NCBI GenBank assembly: GCA_028872875.1
Contig: JAGWOC010000027.1
Coordinates: 1 to 36,575, forward strand
Source of the DNA: Chloroflexota bacterium
GTDB lineage: Bacteria; Chloroflexota; Dehalococcoidia; DSTF01; JACRBR01
Direction: 5' to 3'
DNA: 36,575 nucleotides
In this document: positions 1 through 7,640 of the stretch, piece by piece
Layout of the letters: each line of letters opens with the position of its first letter
Position numbering within the stretch: the stretch's first letter is position 1
Translations under genes and position numbers: made by a program
Notes under the pieces: model-generated
Database searches by the model: none
Told to the model about the DNA's origin: nothing
What the model saw: only the letters and a program-made list of their open reading frames with translations

Positions 1-1206
1 GCCCGGCACGGGTACGAAGCGGCCGTCCGTCACGCGGTACAGCACCAGTCCCGCCTCCGCCGCGGTATCGCCGGCGCGGTCACCCTGCGCGTCGAACGAG
101 ATCGCGCCCGTAAGGCCCAGCATCTTCTCGGCGCGAAGCGCCGACGCAAGCTTCGCGCGGTCGATCCGCAGCGAGCCGCCAGCGCCGGGCGTAGCGACCG
201 CGTTGATCGCCGCGAGCAGCACGCTGGCGGCGTCGTACGACTCGAGCACGAACGCGCTGCCGGGCGCGCGCTGAAACTTCGCCTGGAACTTCGCGACGAA
301 CGCGGCGTCCGGCTGCGGCCCGCCCGAGATGATCGCGCCCTCCGCCGCGGCCCCGGCCGCCTGCACGAAGTCGCGGACGCTGAGCGCGCCATCGGGCGCC
401 ATGTACGTGCCGCTGTACTGCTGCGTCCGCAGCTCCTTCACCAGCAGCGCCGCCTCCGGGTCCAGGCCCTCGAAGACGACCAGGTCCGGCTTCGCGGCGG
501 TGATGCGCCTGACGATCGGGCTGAAGTCCACCGTCCCGCGGCTGACCCGCTCGCGGGATGGCACCGTGCCGCCCAGCGACTCGAATGCCTGCACGAACGC
601 CCGTGCCAGCTCCTTGCCATATGGCTCACCGTCGTCGACGACGACGGCCCGAGCGGCCTTCGCGACGCCGCGCGCGTAGCGGGCCTGCACGGTTGCCTGC
701 CGGTCATCGCGCCATGCCGTGCGAAAGAAGTACCGCTCGCCCTGGCGCGATAGCTCGACGCGCGTCGCCGAAGGCGAGATGTGGACCATGTGCGCCGCCT
801 CGTACAGCCGGTCTGCCGCCTGCGCGCCTGTCGTGCACATCGGCCCGACCACGCCCGCGACCGTGGGGTCGGCGATGAAGCTGCGTGCCACGGCGACCGC
901 CTTCTCGGCATCCGTGCACCCGTCGTCCCGGCGCACCACCGTGACCGCGTGACCCTGCACACTGGCGCCGCGGTCCGCGACCGCCAGGCTCGCCGCGTCG
1001 GCGATGTCCTGGCCGATGCTCTGCTGGTCCCCCGTCAGCGCCGCGGAGACGCCAATCGTGATCGGGGCGCCCGCCGGTATGATGATGTCCGGCGCCGGGG
1101 TGCTCACCGGCGTCACGGCGGCGGTCGGCGTGCCAGAGCCGGAGCCGGAGCACGCTGCGAGCGCCAGCGCAACCGGGAGAAGAAACGGGGCCAGACGAAG
1201 TCGCAT
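1..1206 (-). CDS. ABC transporter substrate-binding lipoprotein, LivK/leucine-binding type (C-terminus beyond window)
   Basis: The frame stays open from an ATG at 1206 down to the left edge, giving 402 codons without a stop. The N-terminus is a lipoprotein signal peptide (MRLRLAPFLLPVALALAACS) with a lipobox LAAC and Cys19, then a Ser/Gly/Thr/Pro-rich linker. The mature part follows the type I periplasmic binding fold used for branched-chain amino acids and amides: an early IGVSAALTGD segment, AGVVGPMCT near residue 115, and a second lobe with ILESYDAA-like residues (VLESYDAASVLLAAI). It should be tethered outside the membrane and deliver an amino-acid-like ligand to a Liv-type permease. No permease adjoins it inside the window; the complete liv operon is 30 kb away and has its own binding protein. 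The ligand cannot be read from sequence. Confidence 0.88.
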   Translation of the reverse strand, partial: MRLRLAPFLLPVALALAACSGSGSGTPTAAVTPVSTPAPDIIIPAGAPITIGVSAALTGDQQSIGQDIADAASLAVADRGASVQGHAVTVVRRDDGCTDAEKAVAVARSFIADPTVAGVVGPMCTTGAQAADRLYEAAHMVHISPSATRVELSRQGERYFFRTAWRDDRQATVQARYARGVAKAARAVVVDDGEPYGKELARAFVQAFESLGGTVPSRERVSRGTVDFSPIVRRITAAKPDLVVFEGLDPEAALLVKELRTQQYSGTYMAPDGALSVRDFVQAAGAAAEGAIISGGPQPDAAFVAKFQAKFQRAPGSAFVLESYDAASVLLAAINAVATPGAGGSLRIDRAKLASALRAEKMLGLTGAISFDAQGDRAGDTAAEAGLVLYRVTDGRFVPVPG

Positions 1207-1309
1207 CCAGGTACTTCCAGGGAGCGCCGCGTCTGCGCCCCAATCGCGGTCCGGGGTATTATCCGCGTGTGCGCCCGCTGCCGCCAACGCCGCGCATCGG
1301 GAAACGTGT

Positions 1310-1711
1310 ATGACGATCGAGAAAGCCTTCGCCATCAAGGCGAGCCCGCACGACATCTACGCCGCCCTCGAGCGCGACATCGCCACCGCCCCGCGCGGTG
1401 ACGGCCAGTTCGAGGTGCTGCGGCGCGAGCGGGACCGCGAGATCGAGATGCGCGTCACCATCGGCGACATCCCTTGCTGGCTCACCTATCGGCTCGACCC
1501 CGGTGCCGGGTACACGGAGGTCGTCGCGCTGCTCACGCCATTCGGCTTCAAGTACGCGTTCTTCCGGATCATCACGCTCGGCCTGCGCAACCAGGGGTTC
1601 GAGCTCGCGCTCGTGCAGGGTCTCGCGAACCTCAAGCAGGCGGTCGAAGCGCCGGACGCTGCCGAGGCCGGCGGTGACGGCGCAACCTCCGGGGACGTGG
1701 CGGATGCCTGA
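1310..1711 (+). CDS. small SRPBCC/START-like protein, function unknown
   Basis: This 133-residue protein begins MTIEKAFAIKASPHDIYAAL, the usual opening of SRPBCC (Bet v1/START-like) proteins: a first beta strand, then a short helix after a P-x-x-I-Y/W motif. The rest alternates strands (FEVLRRERDREIEMRVTIG, CWLTYRLDPGAGYTEVVALLTP) and ends with a long helix (GFELALVQGLANLKQAVE), which fits the helix-grip fold. Such proteins bind hydrophobic ligands or act as small cyclases or chaperones; the ligand here is unknown. The last 8 bases overlap the start of the acyl-CoA synthetase gene, so the two are probably cotranscribed and translationally coupled. No signal peptide is visible. The open frame extends further upstream, but the fold begins at this ATG. 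Confidence 0.72.
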   Translation: MTIEKAFAIKASPHDIYAALERDIATAPRGDGQFEVLRRERDREIEMRVTIGDIPCWLTYRLDPGAGYTEVVALLTPFGFKYAFFRIITLGLRNQGFELALVQGLANLKQAVEAPDAAEAGGDGATSGDVADA

Positions 1712-3152
1712 CGCCGGGCCCGCGACGGACCGCGCGCGCGATCCGACCGCGCCCGCGCTCGAGGCGTTCTTCACGCCCCAGAGCATCGCCGTCGTCGGTG
1801 CCTCGCGGGACCCACTGAAGCTTGGGTACGTGCTGCTCGACAACATCACCCGCGCGCGCTTTGCTGGACCGGTCTACGCGGTGAACCCCCATGCGGACGC
1901 GGTGCTCGGCGTCCCTGCGTTCGCCCGCGTGGATGAGATCCCCGGCCCCGTCGATCTCGCCGTGCTCACCATCCCGGCCGCCGCGGTCGAATCCGTGATC
2001 GTCGACTGCGCGCGAAAGCGGGTGCGGGCCGCGGTCGTGATCACCGCTGGCTTCCGCGAGGCCGGTGCCGAGGGCGCGCGCCGCGAGCAGCGGATCGTCG
2101 AGCTGGCACGGGCCGGCGGCGTGCGCATCATCGGGCCAAACTCGCTCGGCATCATCAACACCTTCGCCAGCCTGAACGCCACGTTCGCCCAGGCCCAGCC
2201 CGACCGCTACGAGATCGCCGTCATCAGCCAGTCCGGCGCCATGGCGACGGCCATCCTCGACTGGGCGCGGGCGATCGATGTCGGGTTCTCGAAGTTCGTC
2301 TCGCTGGGGAACATGGCCGACGTCAGTGAGGTCGAGCTGCTCTCGTACCTCTGCGACGACCCGCAGACGAAGCTCATCGTCGCCTACCTCGAGGGCTTCA
2401 CCGACGGCCGCCGCGTGCTCGACATCGCCCACCGCGTCACCGCCGCCAAGCCGCTCGTGATGATGAAGGTCGGCCGCAGCGCCAGCGGCGCCCGCGCCGC
2501 GCAGTCGCACACCGGCGCGCTCGCCTCCACCGATGCCGTTGTCGATGCCGCGCTGCGCCAGGCGGGCGTCGTACGCGCCTACACGATGGAAGAGTTCTTC
2601 GATTACACGCTGGCCTTCTCGTACCTGCCGTTGCCGCGCGGCCTGCGCCTCGCCATCATCACCAACGCCGGCGGGCCCGGCGTCATGGCGGTGGACGCGG
2701 TCGAGCGCTACGGCCTCGAGCTCGCCCGTCTCTCGCCCGACGCCCGCGCCCGGCTCGCCGCGTCGCTGCCCCCCGCCGCCTCGTCCGCCAACCCGATCGA
2801 CGTGCTCGGCGACGCCCCCGCTGACCGCTACCAGCTTGCGATCGGGGTGGCGCTCGAAGACCCCGGCGTCGATGCCGTGATCGTGCTGCTGACGCCGCAA
2901 GCCGTGACCGAGCCGGAGCGGACCGCGCGCCTCATCACGCACCTGGCGCGGACAAGCGGCAAGCCGGTCGCCGCCGTGTACATGGGCGGCGACGCGGTCG
3001 CACGCGGGCGGCTCATGCTCGACAGCGCACACGTCCCCGCCTACCACTACCCCGAGCGCGCTGTCCGCGCGATCGGCGCGGTGGCGCACTACGCGAGCTA
3101 TCTGCGCGATATCGGCGGTGCTGCGCGCGATGGCACGCCGCCCGAGGCGTGA
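1704..3152 (+). CDS. acyl-CoA synthetase (ADP-forming) alpha subunit-like CoA-binding protein
   Basis: The 482-residue product matches the alpha part of ADP-forming acetyl/acyl-CoA synthetases (Acd), which interconvert acyl-CoA + ADP + Pi and acid + CoA + ATP. Residues about 20-120 are a CoA-binding Rossmann domain (SIAVVGASRDPLKLGY near 27-42). Residues about 170-300 are the succinyl-CoA-ligase-like domain with ISQSGAMATAILDWA and the signature SHTGALAS, where His269 would be the transient phosphohistidine. Residues about 310-470 form the flavodoxin-like third domain (IITNAGGPGVMAVD). The ATP-grasp beta subunit is neither fused nor adjacent, so the enzyme needs a partner from elsewhere or has another acyl-group role. 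ATG 1704 was chosen because it overlaps the upstream gene by 8 bases and precedes the CoA domain by a short linker. Confidence 0.87.
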   Translation: MPDAGPATDRARDPTAPALEAFFTPQSIAVVGASRDPLKLGYVLLDNITRARFAGPVYAVNPHADAVLGVPAFARVDEIPGPVDLAVLTIPAAAVESVIVDCARKRVRAAVVITAGFREAGAEGARREQRIVELARAGGVRIIGPNSLGIINTFASLNATFAQAQPDRYEIAVISQSGAMATAILDWARAIDVGFSKFVSLGNMADVSEVELLSYLCDDPQTKLIVAYLEGFTDGRRVLDIAHRVTAAKPLVMMKVGRSASGARAAQSHTGALASTDAVVDAALRQAGVVRAYTMEEFFDYTLAFSYLPLPRGLRLAIITNAGGPGVMAVDAVERYGLELARLSPDARARLAASLPPAASSANPIDVLGDAPADRYQLAIGVALEDPGVDAVIVLLTPQAVTEPERTARLITHLARTSGKPVAAVYMGGDAVARGRLMLDSAHVPAYHYPERAVRAIGAVAHYASYLRDIGGAARDGTPPEA

Positions 3153-3194
3153 GCCTCGTGCTGATCCATCTTGCTTGTGCTACATCCTCGAACC

Positions 3195-3216
3195 GGGCGG
3201 CCACATAGGGCCGCCC
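3195..3216. repeat. REP-like GC-rich hairpin between convergent genes
   Basis: GGGCGGCC and GGCCGCCC form a perfect 8-bp stem around the loop ACATAG, followed by CCTACAG. It lies between the end of the acyl-CoA synthetase gene and the end of modB, which converge on it. There is no T-tract, so it is either a dispersed REP-type element or a weak bidirectional terminator. Confidence 0.6.
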
Positions 3217-3263
3217 CTACAGACGCCGCCCATCGTTTGATGTGGCCTCACGTTGCACCGGCA

Positions 3264-4106
3264 CTACGCGCGGTTCCGCGCGGCACCGCGCGCCAGCACG
3301 CGCAGCAGCAGCAGCAGCACGGCCGCCGCCGCGACGAGGATCACCGACAGCGCGATCGGGACGTCGATCGACTTGCCCGAATCGAAGGCGTTGATGATCG
3401 CCAGCGGCATCGTGCGCGTCCGCCCCTCGAAGTTGCCCGCGAAGATCAGCGTCGCGCCGAGCTCGCTCAGCGCCCGCGCCCAGCAGAGGATCGCCCCGGC
3501 GACGAGCGACGGCCAGGCGAGCGGCAGCGTCACGCGGAAGAACGTGCGCAGCGGCGAGGCGCCCAGCGTCGAGGCCACACCCTCGTACACCGGCTCTACG
3601 CTCTCGAACCCCGCTTTTGCCGTGCGGATGTAGAACGGGGCCGACACGAAGAGCTGCGCCAGCACGACGGCCGCCGTCGTGAATGCGACATCGATGCCCC
3701 AGCGGTCGAGCAGTTGCCCGGCGACGCCCTGCCGCCCGAGCGCGACCAGCAGCGCTACGCCCGCCACCGTCGGCGGCAGCACGATCGGCAGGTCGATCAG
3801 CAGGTCGAGCGCCATCTTGCCCGGGAAGTCGCGCCGCGCGAGCAGGTAGGCCAGCGGCGTCCCCGCCAGCACCGCCGCGACGAGCACGACCGTGCTCGTC
3901 AGGGCGCTCAGGCGGAGCGCGTCGAGGGCACTCGGCGACGTGAGGTTGGCCGCCAGCTCACCGCTGGACCCGGCACGCCAGGCGAGCGCCGCGATGGGCA
4001 CGGCGAAGAACGCGGCAAAGAGCAGCGCGGGCGGGCCGAAGATCCACCCGAGCCCCAGCCGTCCACCGGGGCGCGCCGCTCCCAGCGTCCGTGTCGTCGC
4101 CGTCAT
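3264..4106 (-). CDS. modB: molybdate ABC transporter permease ModB
   Basis: The 280-residue polytopic membrane protein has about six transmembrane segments (for example WIFGPPALLFAAFFAVPIAA near 21-40 and LSVILVAAAAVLLLLLRVLA near the C-terminus). It carries the family's LIDLPIVLPPTVAGVALL segment and the EAA-type loop (GVASTLGASPLRTFFRVTLP) that docks the ATPase, followed by RALSELGATLIFAGN. ModB is the pore of the molybdate or tungstate importer. It begins one base after the modA stop, so the two are one transcript. No modC ATPase gene follows; the next gene is convergent. An ATPase from another locus must energise it. The final codons lie in a palindrome (3267-3282) that recurs after the metallo-hydrolase gene. 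Confidence 0.93.
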   Translation of the reverse strand: MTATTRTLGAARPGGRLGLGWIFGPPALLFAAFFAVPIAALAWRAGSSGELAANLTSPSALDALRLSALTSTVVLVAAVLAGTPLAYLLARRDFPGKMALDLLIDLPIVLPPTVAGVALLVALGRQGVAGQLLDRWGIDVAFTTAAVVLAQLFVSAPFYIRTAKAGFESVEPVYEGVASTLGASPLRTFFRVTLPLAWPSLVAGAILCWARALSELGATLIFAGNFEGRTRTMPLAIINAFDSGKSIDVPIALSVILVAAAAVLLLLLRVLARGAARNRA

Positions 4107-4107
4107 G

Positions 4108-4959
4108 TCAGTGCGATGACGCCACCGGCGTCAGTCCGTTCAGCGCCAGGATCGCCTGCCCGTTGACCGAGAGCAGGAAGTCGATGAACGCCTGCGCCGC
4201 ATCCGGCCGCTTCGCCCCCTTCGTGATCGCGACGGGGTAGTCGGCGATGACATTGTACGCGTCCGGGATGGCCACCATGAACACGTCGGGCATGATCGCC
4301 TTCGTCACGTCGGAGGTGTAGACGATGCCGGCGTCCGCCTCGCCCAACTGTACCTTGGCGACGACCGCCTTCACGTCCGATTCGTCCGAGACCACGTTCG
4401 CGAGCACGCGCTTCGCGAAATCGGCGCCGAACGCGGGGTCCGCCGCCATCTTCGCGATCGCCTGCCGCGCGTACGTACCGACGGGCACCCCGTTCGCCGC
4501 GAGCACGAGCTTCACCCCCGGCTTCGCGAGGTCCGCCGGCGTCTCGATCTTCGCCGGGTTCGACTTCGGCACGATGATCGTCAGCCGGTTCCGTGCGAAC
4601 GCGACGCCCGCGTCGCGCACCACGCCGGCCTTGAGCGCTTCCTGCATGTTGGCCATGTCGGCCGTGGCCAGCACGTCGGCGCGCGCGCCCTGCGCGAGCT
4701 GCGTGCGTAGCGTCGGGCTGCCGGCGAAGTTGAAGGTGATGTCGATGCCCGGGTGCGCCTGCCGGAATGCGGTCGCCTCAGCGTGGAACGCATCGGTCAG
4801 CGACGCCGCGGCGAATACGGTCAGCGTGCCGGAGCGCAGGCCCGCCCCGGGCGTCCCCGCCCCACCGGACTGCGCCTTCCCGCCGCACGCGCTCGCGATG
4901 ATGCTTGCCCCGGCCACCAGCACGGCGGCGGCCAGGGTCAGACGCCCGATCTGCGGCAT
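4108..4959 (-). CDS. modA: molybdate-binding lipoprotein ModA
   Basis: The 283-residue protein has a signal peptide with a lipobox ending at Cys25 (IASAC) and a Gly/Ser/Ala linker, then the ModA core: LTVFAAASLTDAF (Ser ligand region), FNFAGSPTLRTQLAQGARAD, LATADMANM, and later VGTYARQAI and ADAGIVYTSDV. These segments build the oxyanion pocket that binds molybdate or tungstate in this family. It should be membrane-anchored and feed ModB, whose gene starts one base downstream. A good ribosome site (AAGGGGTGA) precedes ATG 4959. The window encodes at least one molybdoenzyme (the TtrA-like protein at 22.7 kb), so molybdate uptake is relevant, though no direct link is shown. Confidence 0.94.
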   Translation of the reverse strand: MPQIGRLTLAAAVLVAGASIIASACGGKAQSGGAGTPGAGLRSGTLTVFAAASLTDAFHAEATAFRQAHPGIDITFNFAGSPTLRTQLAQGARADVLATADMANMQEALKAGVVRDAGVAFARNRLTIIVPKSNPAKIETPADLAKPGVKLVLAANGVPVGTYARQAIAKMAADPAFGADFAKRVLANVVSDESDVKAVVAKVQLGEADAGIVYTSDVTKAIMPDVFMVAIPDAYNVIADYPVAITKGAKRPDAAQAFIDFLLSVNGQAILALNGLTPVASSH

Positions 4960-5000
4960 GCGTCACCCCTTCCGGCGGCCGGGGCCGGTTCTCCCGATGG

Positions 5001-5076
5001 TAGCGCGGCGTGACCGCGCGGGACACGGGCCAGATGGCCCGGGTGGACGGCCCATCGGCCCGCGCGGTTCCGCGCG
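5001..5076. repeat. cluster of GC-rich hairpins downstream of the metallo-hydrolase gene
   Basis: Three imperfect or perfect dyads lie side by side: TAGCGCGG/CCGCGCGGGA around 5001-5023, GGGCC-AGAT-GGCCC at 5027-5040, and CGCGCGG-TT-CCGCGCG at 5061-5076. The last ends next to the stop codon of the minus-strand hydrolase and could end its transcript, though there is no T-tract. The 16-base palindrome at 5061-5076 is identical to 3267-3282 at the modB stop codon. They look like a dispersed REP-type family. Confidence 0.5.
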
Positions 5077-5769
5077 CTACGCCGGCGGGCGTGGCGCCGT
5101 CCGCCGCCGCTCCAATTCCATGCGCACGTACGGATTCCGCTGGCGCTCCTGCCCGATCGTGGTCTGATCCATGTGCCCCGGCAGCACGATCGTATCGTCA
5201 GGGAGGGCCAGCAGGCGGTCGACGATGCTGCGCATCTCCTCGTCGTAATCGCCCCCCGGCAGGTCCGTGCGCCCGATCGAGCCCGCGAAGAGCGTATCGC
5301 CGCCAAACAGCACGCCGTTGGCGTAGAAGCATACGCTGCCCGGCGTGTGGCCGGGCGTGTGGATCACGCGCAGCTTCAGACCGTCGACGTCGACCTCGTC
5401 TCCATCGGCGAGCAGGGCGTCGGGTGGCGGCGGGTCCGCGATCTCCGCGCCCAGCCAGCGCCGCGCCGATGCGGCGGTCGAGGCGACGAGCGCGGCGTCG
5501 CCCGGATGCAGCAGGAACTTCGCGCCGGTGGCTTCGCGCACGGGCCCGACGCCCAGGACGTGGTCGATGTGCCCATGCGAGTTGGCGATCAACTTGATGG
5601 AGACGCCCATGTCGCGGGCCATCGCCAGCACCTCGCCTGGCTCGTCGCCCGGGTCGATGCAGATGGCCTCGCCCGTGCGCCGGCTGCCGATCACCCAGCA
5701 GTTCTCCTGAAACGCCCCGACGACGATGCCGCGGACGACGACCTCGCTGACGCCGGATTCTGTTTCCAT
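5077..5769 (-). CDS. MBL-fold metallo-hydrolase, glyoxalase II-like
   Basis: The 230-residue protein has all the metal ligands of the glyoxalase II/YcbL group: S-H65-G-H67-I-D69-H70, H141 in HTPGHTPGS, D158 in GGDTLF and H199 in LPGHM. It lacks the C-terminal helical substrate domain of classical glyoxalase II, so it belongs with the short bacterial forms that hydrolyse S-D-lactoylglutathione-like or other thioesters. The first motif residue is Ser instead of the commoner Thr, which is tolerated. There is no signal peptide, so it should be cytoplasmic. It is divergent from the TPR gene. No strong ribosome site precedes ATG 5769, but the protein starts where the family starts. Confidence 0.9.
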   Translation of the reverse strand: METESGVSEVVVRGIVVGAFQENCWVIGSRRTGEAICIDPGDEPGEVLAMARDMGVSIKLIANSHGHIDHVLGVGPVREATGAKFLLHPGDAALVASTAASARRWLGAEIADPPPPDALLADGDEVDVDGLKLRVIHTPGHTPGSVCFYANGVLFGGDTLFAGSIGRTDLPGGDYDEEMRSIVDRLLALPDDTIVLPGHMDQTTIGQERQRNPYVRMELERRRTAPRPPA

Positions 5770-5895
5770 GCCGAGAGTGTACGGAGTCTCTCTCCAGGGA
5801 GCGAGATCCGGCTCGTCCCGGCCGCGTACGGATCATGTCATGCGCCCTGCGGATAGGCCGCCCACAGACGATACTTGAACGGGCCAATCCACGCC

Positions 5896-5924
5896 TTGTG
5901 ATCGCTGGATCCAGGCTCTACAAT
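5896..5924 (+). promoter_or_regulatory. sigma-70-type promoter for the TPR protein gene
   Basis: TTGTGA (5896-5901) and TACAAT (5919-5924) are separated by 17 bases, a close match to the housekeeping consensus in otherwise GC-rich DNA. It would start transcription near 5931, about 36 bases ahead of the gene at 5967, which has the ribosome site GAGGGA at 5959-5964. Confidence 0.7.
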
Positions 5925-5966
5925 CACCCGATATTCCGCGCTGACCAGGGAAGTTCCGAGGGACGC

Positions 5967-6803
5967 ATGACTTACGACACGCAAGACGCATCGCGCATGA
6001 AGCGCGTCCGCACCGAGCAGGCGATCCAGTTCGCCATGCAGAGCCGCTGGGACGACGCCATCACCGCCAACCGCGCGATCCTGACCGCCTTCCCCGAAGA
6101 CGCCGAGGCGTACAACCGGTTGGGCAAGGCCCTCAGCGAGCGGGGCAAGATCAAGGAGGCACGCGAGGCCTACCAAAAGGCGCTTGAGCTCGAGCCGACG
6201 AACACCATCGCCCGCAAGAATCTGGAGCGGCTCGCGGCCGCCCGTGCCAAGGCCGAGCCCGATAAGGCGCACCAGGTCGATGCCAGCCTCTTCATCGAAG
6301 AGATGGGTAAGACCGGTGTGACCATCCTTGCTGGCGTCAACATGAAGATGCTCGCCACCCTCTCGGCCGGCGACGAGGTCGCCCTGAAGCCCGCCGGCTC
6401 GCGCCTCTCGGTCGAGACGATGGCTGGCGACTACATCTCCGACATCGAGCCGAAGCTGGCGATGCGCCTCTCGAAGCTGATGGACGGCGGCAACAAGTAC
6501 GCAGCAGCCATCGCCGGGATTCGCGACAACAGCGTCCGCGTGATCATCAAGGAGACGTTCCAGCATCCGACGCAGGTGGGACGCCTCTCGTTCCCCGCGG
6601 GCAAGGCTGGCGAGGGCATCCGCCCGTACACCAAGGAGAGCATGGTCCGCTCCGACATGGACGAGGAGGACGAAGCCGTCGATGACACGGAGGAGTGGGA
6701 GGACGTGGACGCGGAGCCGGAGGCCGAGGTGGAACCGCGGGAGATGGGCCTGTTCGACGCCGCCCGCGCCGAAGAGCGCGACGACGGCGAGTTCGAGGAG
6801 TAG
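5967..6803 (+). CDS. TPR-repeat protein with acidic tail, function unknown
   Basis: The 278-residue protein has about two tetratricopeptide repeats at residues 15-90 (AIQFAMQSRWDDAITANRAI, then AYNRLGKALSERGKIKEARE), which usually bind a partner protein. A beta-rich middle part (about 130-215) contains GDEVALKPAGSRLSVET, a helix APKLAMRLSKLMDGG-like segment (EPKLAMRLSKLMDGGNKY) and VRVIIKETF. This pattern is reminiscent of HIRAN-like domains, but that is inference. The last 50 residues are strongly acidic (DMDEEDEAVDDTEEW onward) and probably disordered. It has no signal peptide. A strong promoter lies upstream and the next gene follows 98 bases later on the same strand. I do not recognise a named family. 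Confidence 0.85.
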   Translation: MTYDTQDASRMKRVRTEQAIQFAMQSRWDDAITANRAILTAFPEDAEAYNRLGKALSERGKIKEAREAYQKALELEPTNTIARKNLERLAAARAKAEPDKAHQVDASLFIEEMGKTGVTILAGVNMKMLATLSAGDEVALKPAGSRLSVETMAGDYISDIEPKLAMRLSKLMDGGNKYAAAIAGIRDNSVRVIIKETFQHPTQVGRLSFPAGKAGEGIRPYTKESMVRSDMDEEDEAVDDTEEWEDVDAEPEAEVEPREMGLFDAARAEERDDGEFEE

Positions 6804-6901
6804 CGGCCGCGCCCATCCCGGTCCTCGCGAGCCGCGCCGGGCCGCTCCCTCGGCGCCGCCTGGAGGCCCCGGGCGGGAAGCCTGGTGATCGGAGCGCCCC
6901 C

Positions 6902-7636
6902 ATGTCCCCACGCACCGGACCGAGGATCGGCGTCACCCGCTGGGAAGACGTGCCGGGCGAGGCCGTCGAGCGCTACTGGGGCCGCCTGCGCGAAGCCGGC
7001 GCCGAGGTCGTCGACCTGCGCGAAGACACCGCCGCCCGCATCGGCGAGATCGCCCCTACCCTCGATGCGCTGATGCTCACCGGCGGCGTCGACGTCGACC
7101 CCGGCCGCTATGGTGCGGCGCGGCACCCGAAGGTGCAGGAGACGCACCCGGCCCGCGACGAGATGGAGATCGCGTACCTGCAGGCCGCCCTGCGCCGTGA
7201 GCTGCCGGTTCTCGCTATCTGCCGCGGCCACCAGCTCCTCAACGTCGCCCTGGGCGGCACGCTCCTGCAGCACGTCGAAAGCGGCGAGCATCGCGCCGAC
7301 TATCACGCCGAGGGCTTCCCCTCACGCTGGCACGACGTGCGGATCGAAGATGGCTCGATCCTGGCCGCGACCCTCGGGGCAACGCGCTTCGTCATCAATT
7401 CCCGCCACCACCAGGCCGTGCGCGCCGAAGACCTCGCGCCGGGCCTGCGGCCGGTGGCCTTCGCCGAAGACCACGGCGCTGACCTCATCGAGGGCGTCGT
7501 CAGCGAGCGGCACCGCTGGGTCGTCGGTGTCCAGTGGCACCCCGAACGGCTGGAGGAGCATCGCCCGGATTTCGCGCCCCGCATGCGCCCGCTGTTCGAG
7601 GCATTTGTGCGCGAGGCGCGCGCCGTGCGCGCGTAG
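6902..7636 (+). CDS. gamma-glutamyl-gamma-aminobutyrate hydrolase family protein (peptidase C26, PuuD-like)
   Basis: The 244-residue cytoplasmic protein is a class I glutamine-amidotransferase-like hydrolase. Cys107 sits in the nucleophile elbow AICRGHQLLNVALGG, and His213 with Glu215 in VQWHPE complete the triad. The early LMLTGGVDVDP motif and INSRHHQAV (165-173) are typical of the PuuD/YvdE group, which cleaves gamma-glutamyl bonds, for example in gamma-Glu-GABA during putrescine breakdown. No other putrescine genes are nearby, so the exact substrate is open. It converges on the LCP gene with only four bases between the stop codons. Confidence 0.9.
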   Translation: MSPRTGPRIGVTRWEDVPGEAVERYWGRLREAGAEVVDLREDTAARIGEIAPTLDALMLTGGVDVDPGRYGAARHPKVQETHPARDEMEIAYLQAALRRELPVLAICRGHQLLNVALGGTLLQHVESGEHRADYHAEGFPSRWHDVRIEDGSILAATLGATRFVINSRHHQAVRAEDLAPGLRPVAFAEDHGADLIEGVVSERHRWVVGVQWHPERLEEHRPDFAPRMRPLFEAFVREARAVRA

Positions 7637-7640
7637 CGTC

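Noticed and set aside
1632-3089. 485-codon open frame on the minus strand opposite the acyl-CoA synthetase gene
   Set aside because: Antisense shadow with Arg/Asp/Gly/Val-rich sequence and no motifs.
4960-5076. Molybdenum-cofactor riboswitch upstream of modA
   Set aside because: The upstream stretch has only short GC-rich dyads and the tail of the neighbouring gene; no Moco-type conserved blocks are seen.
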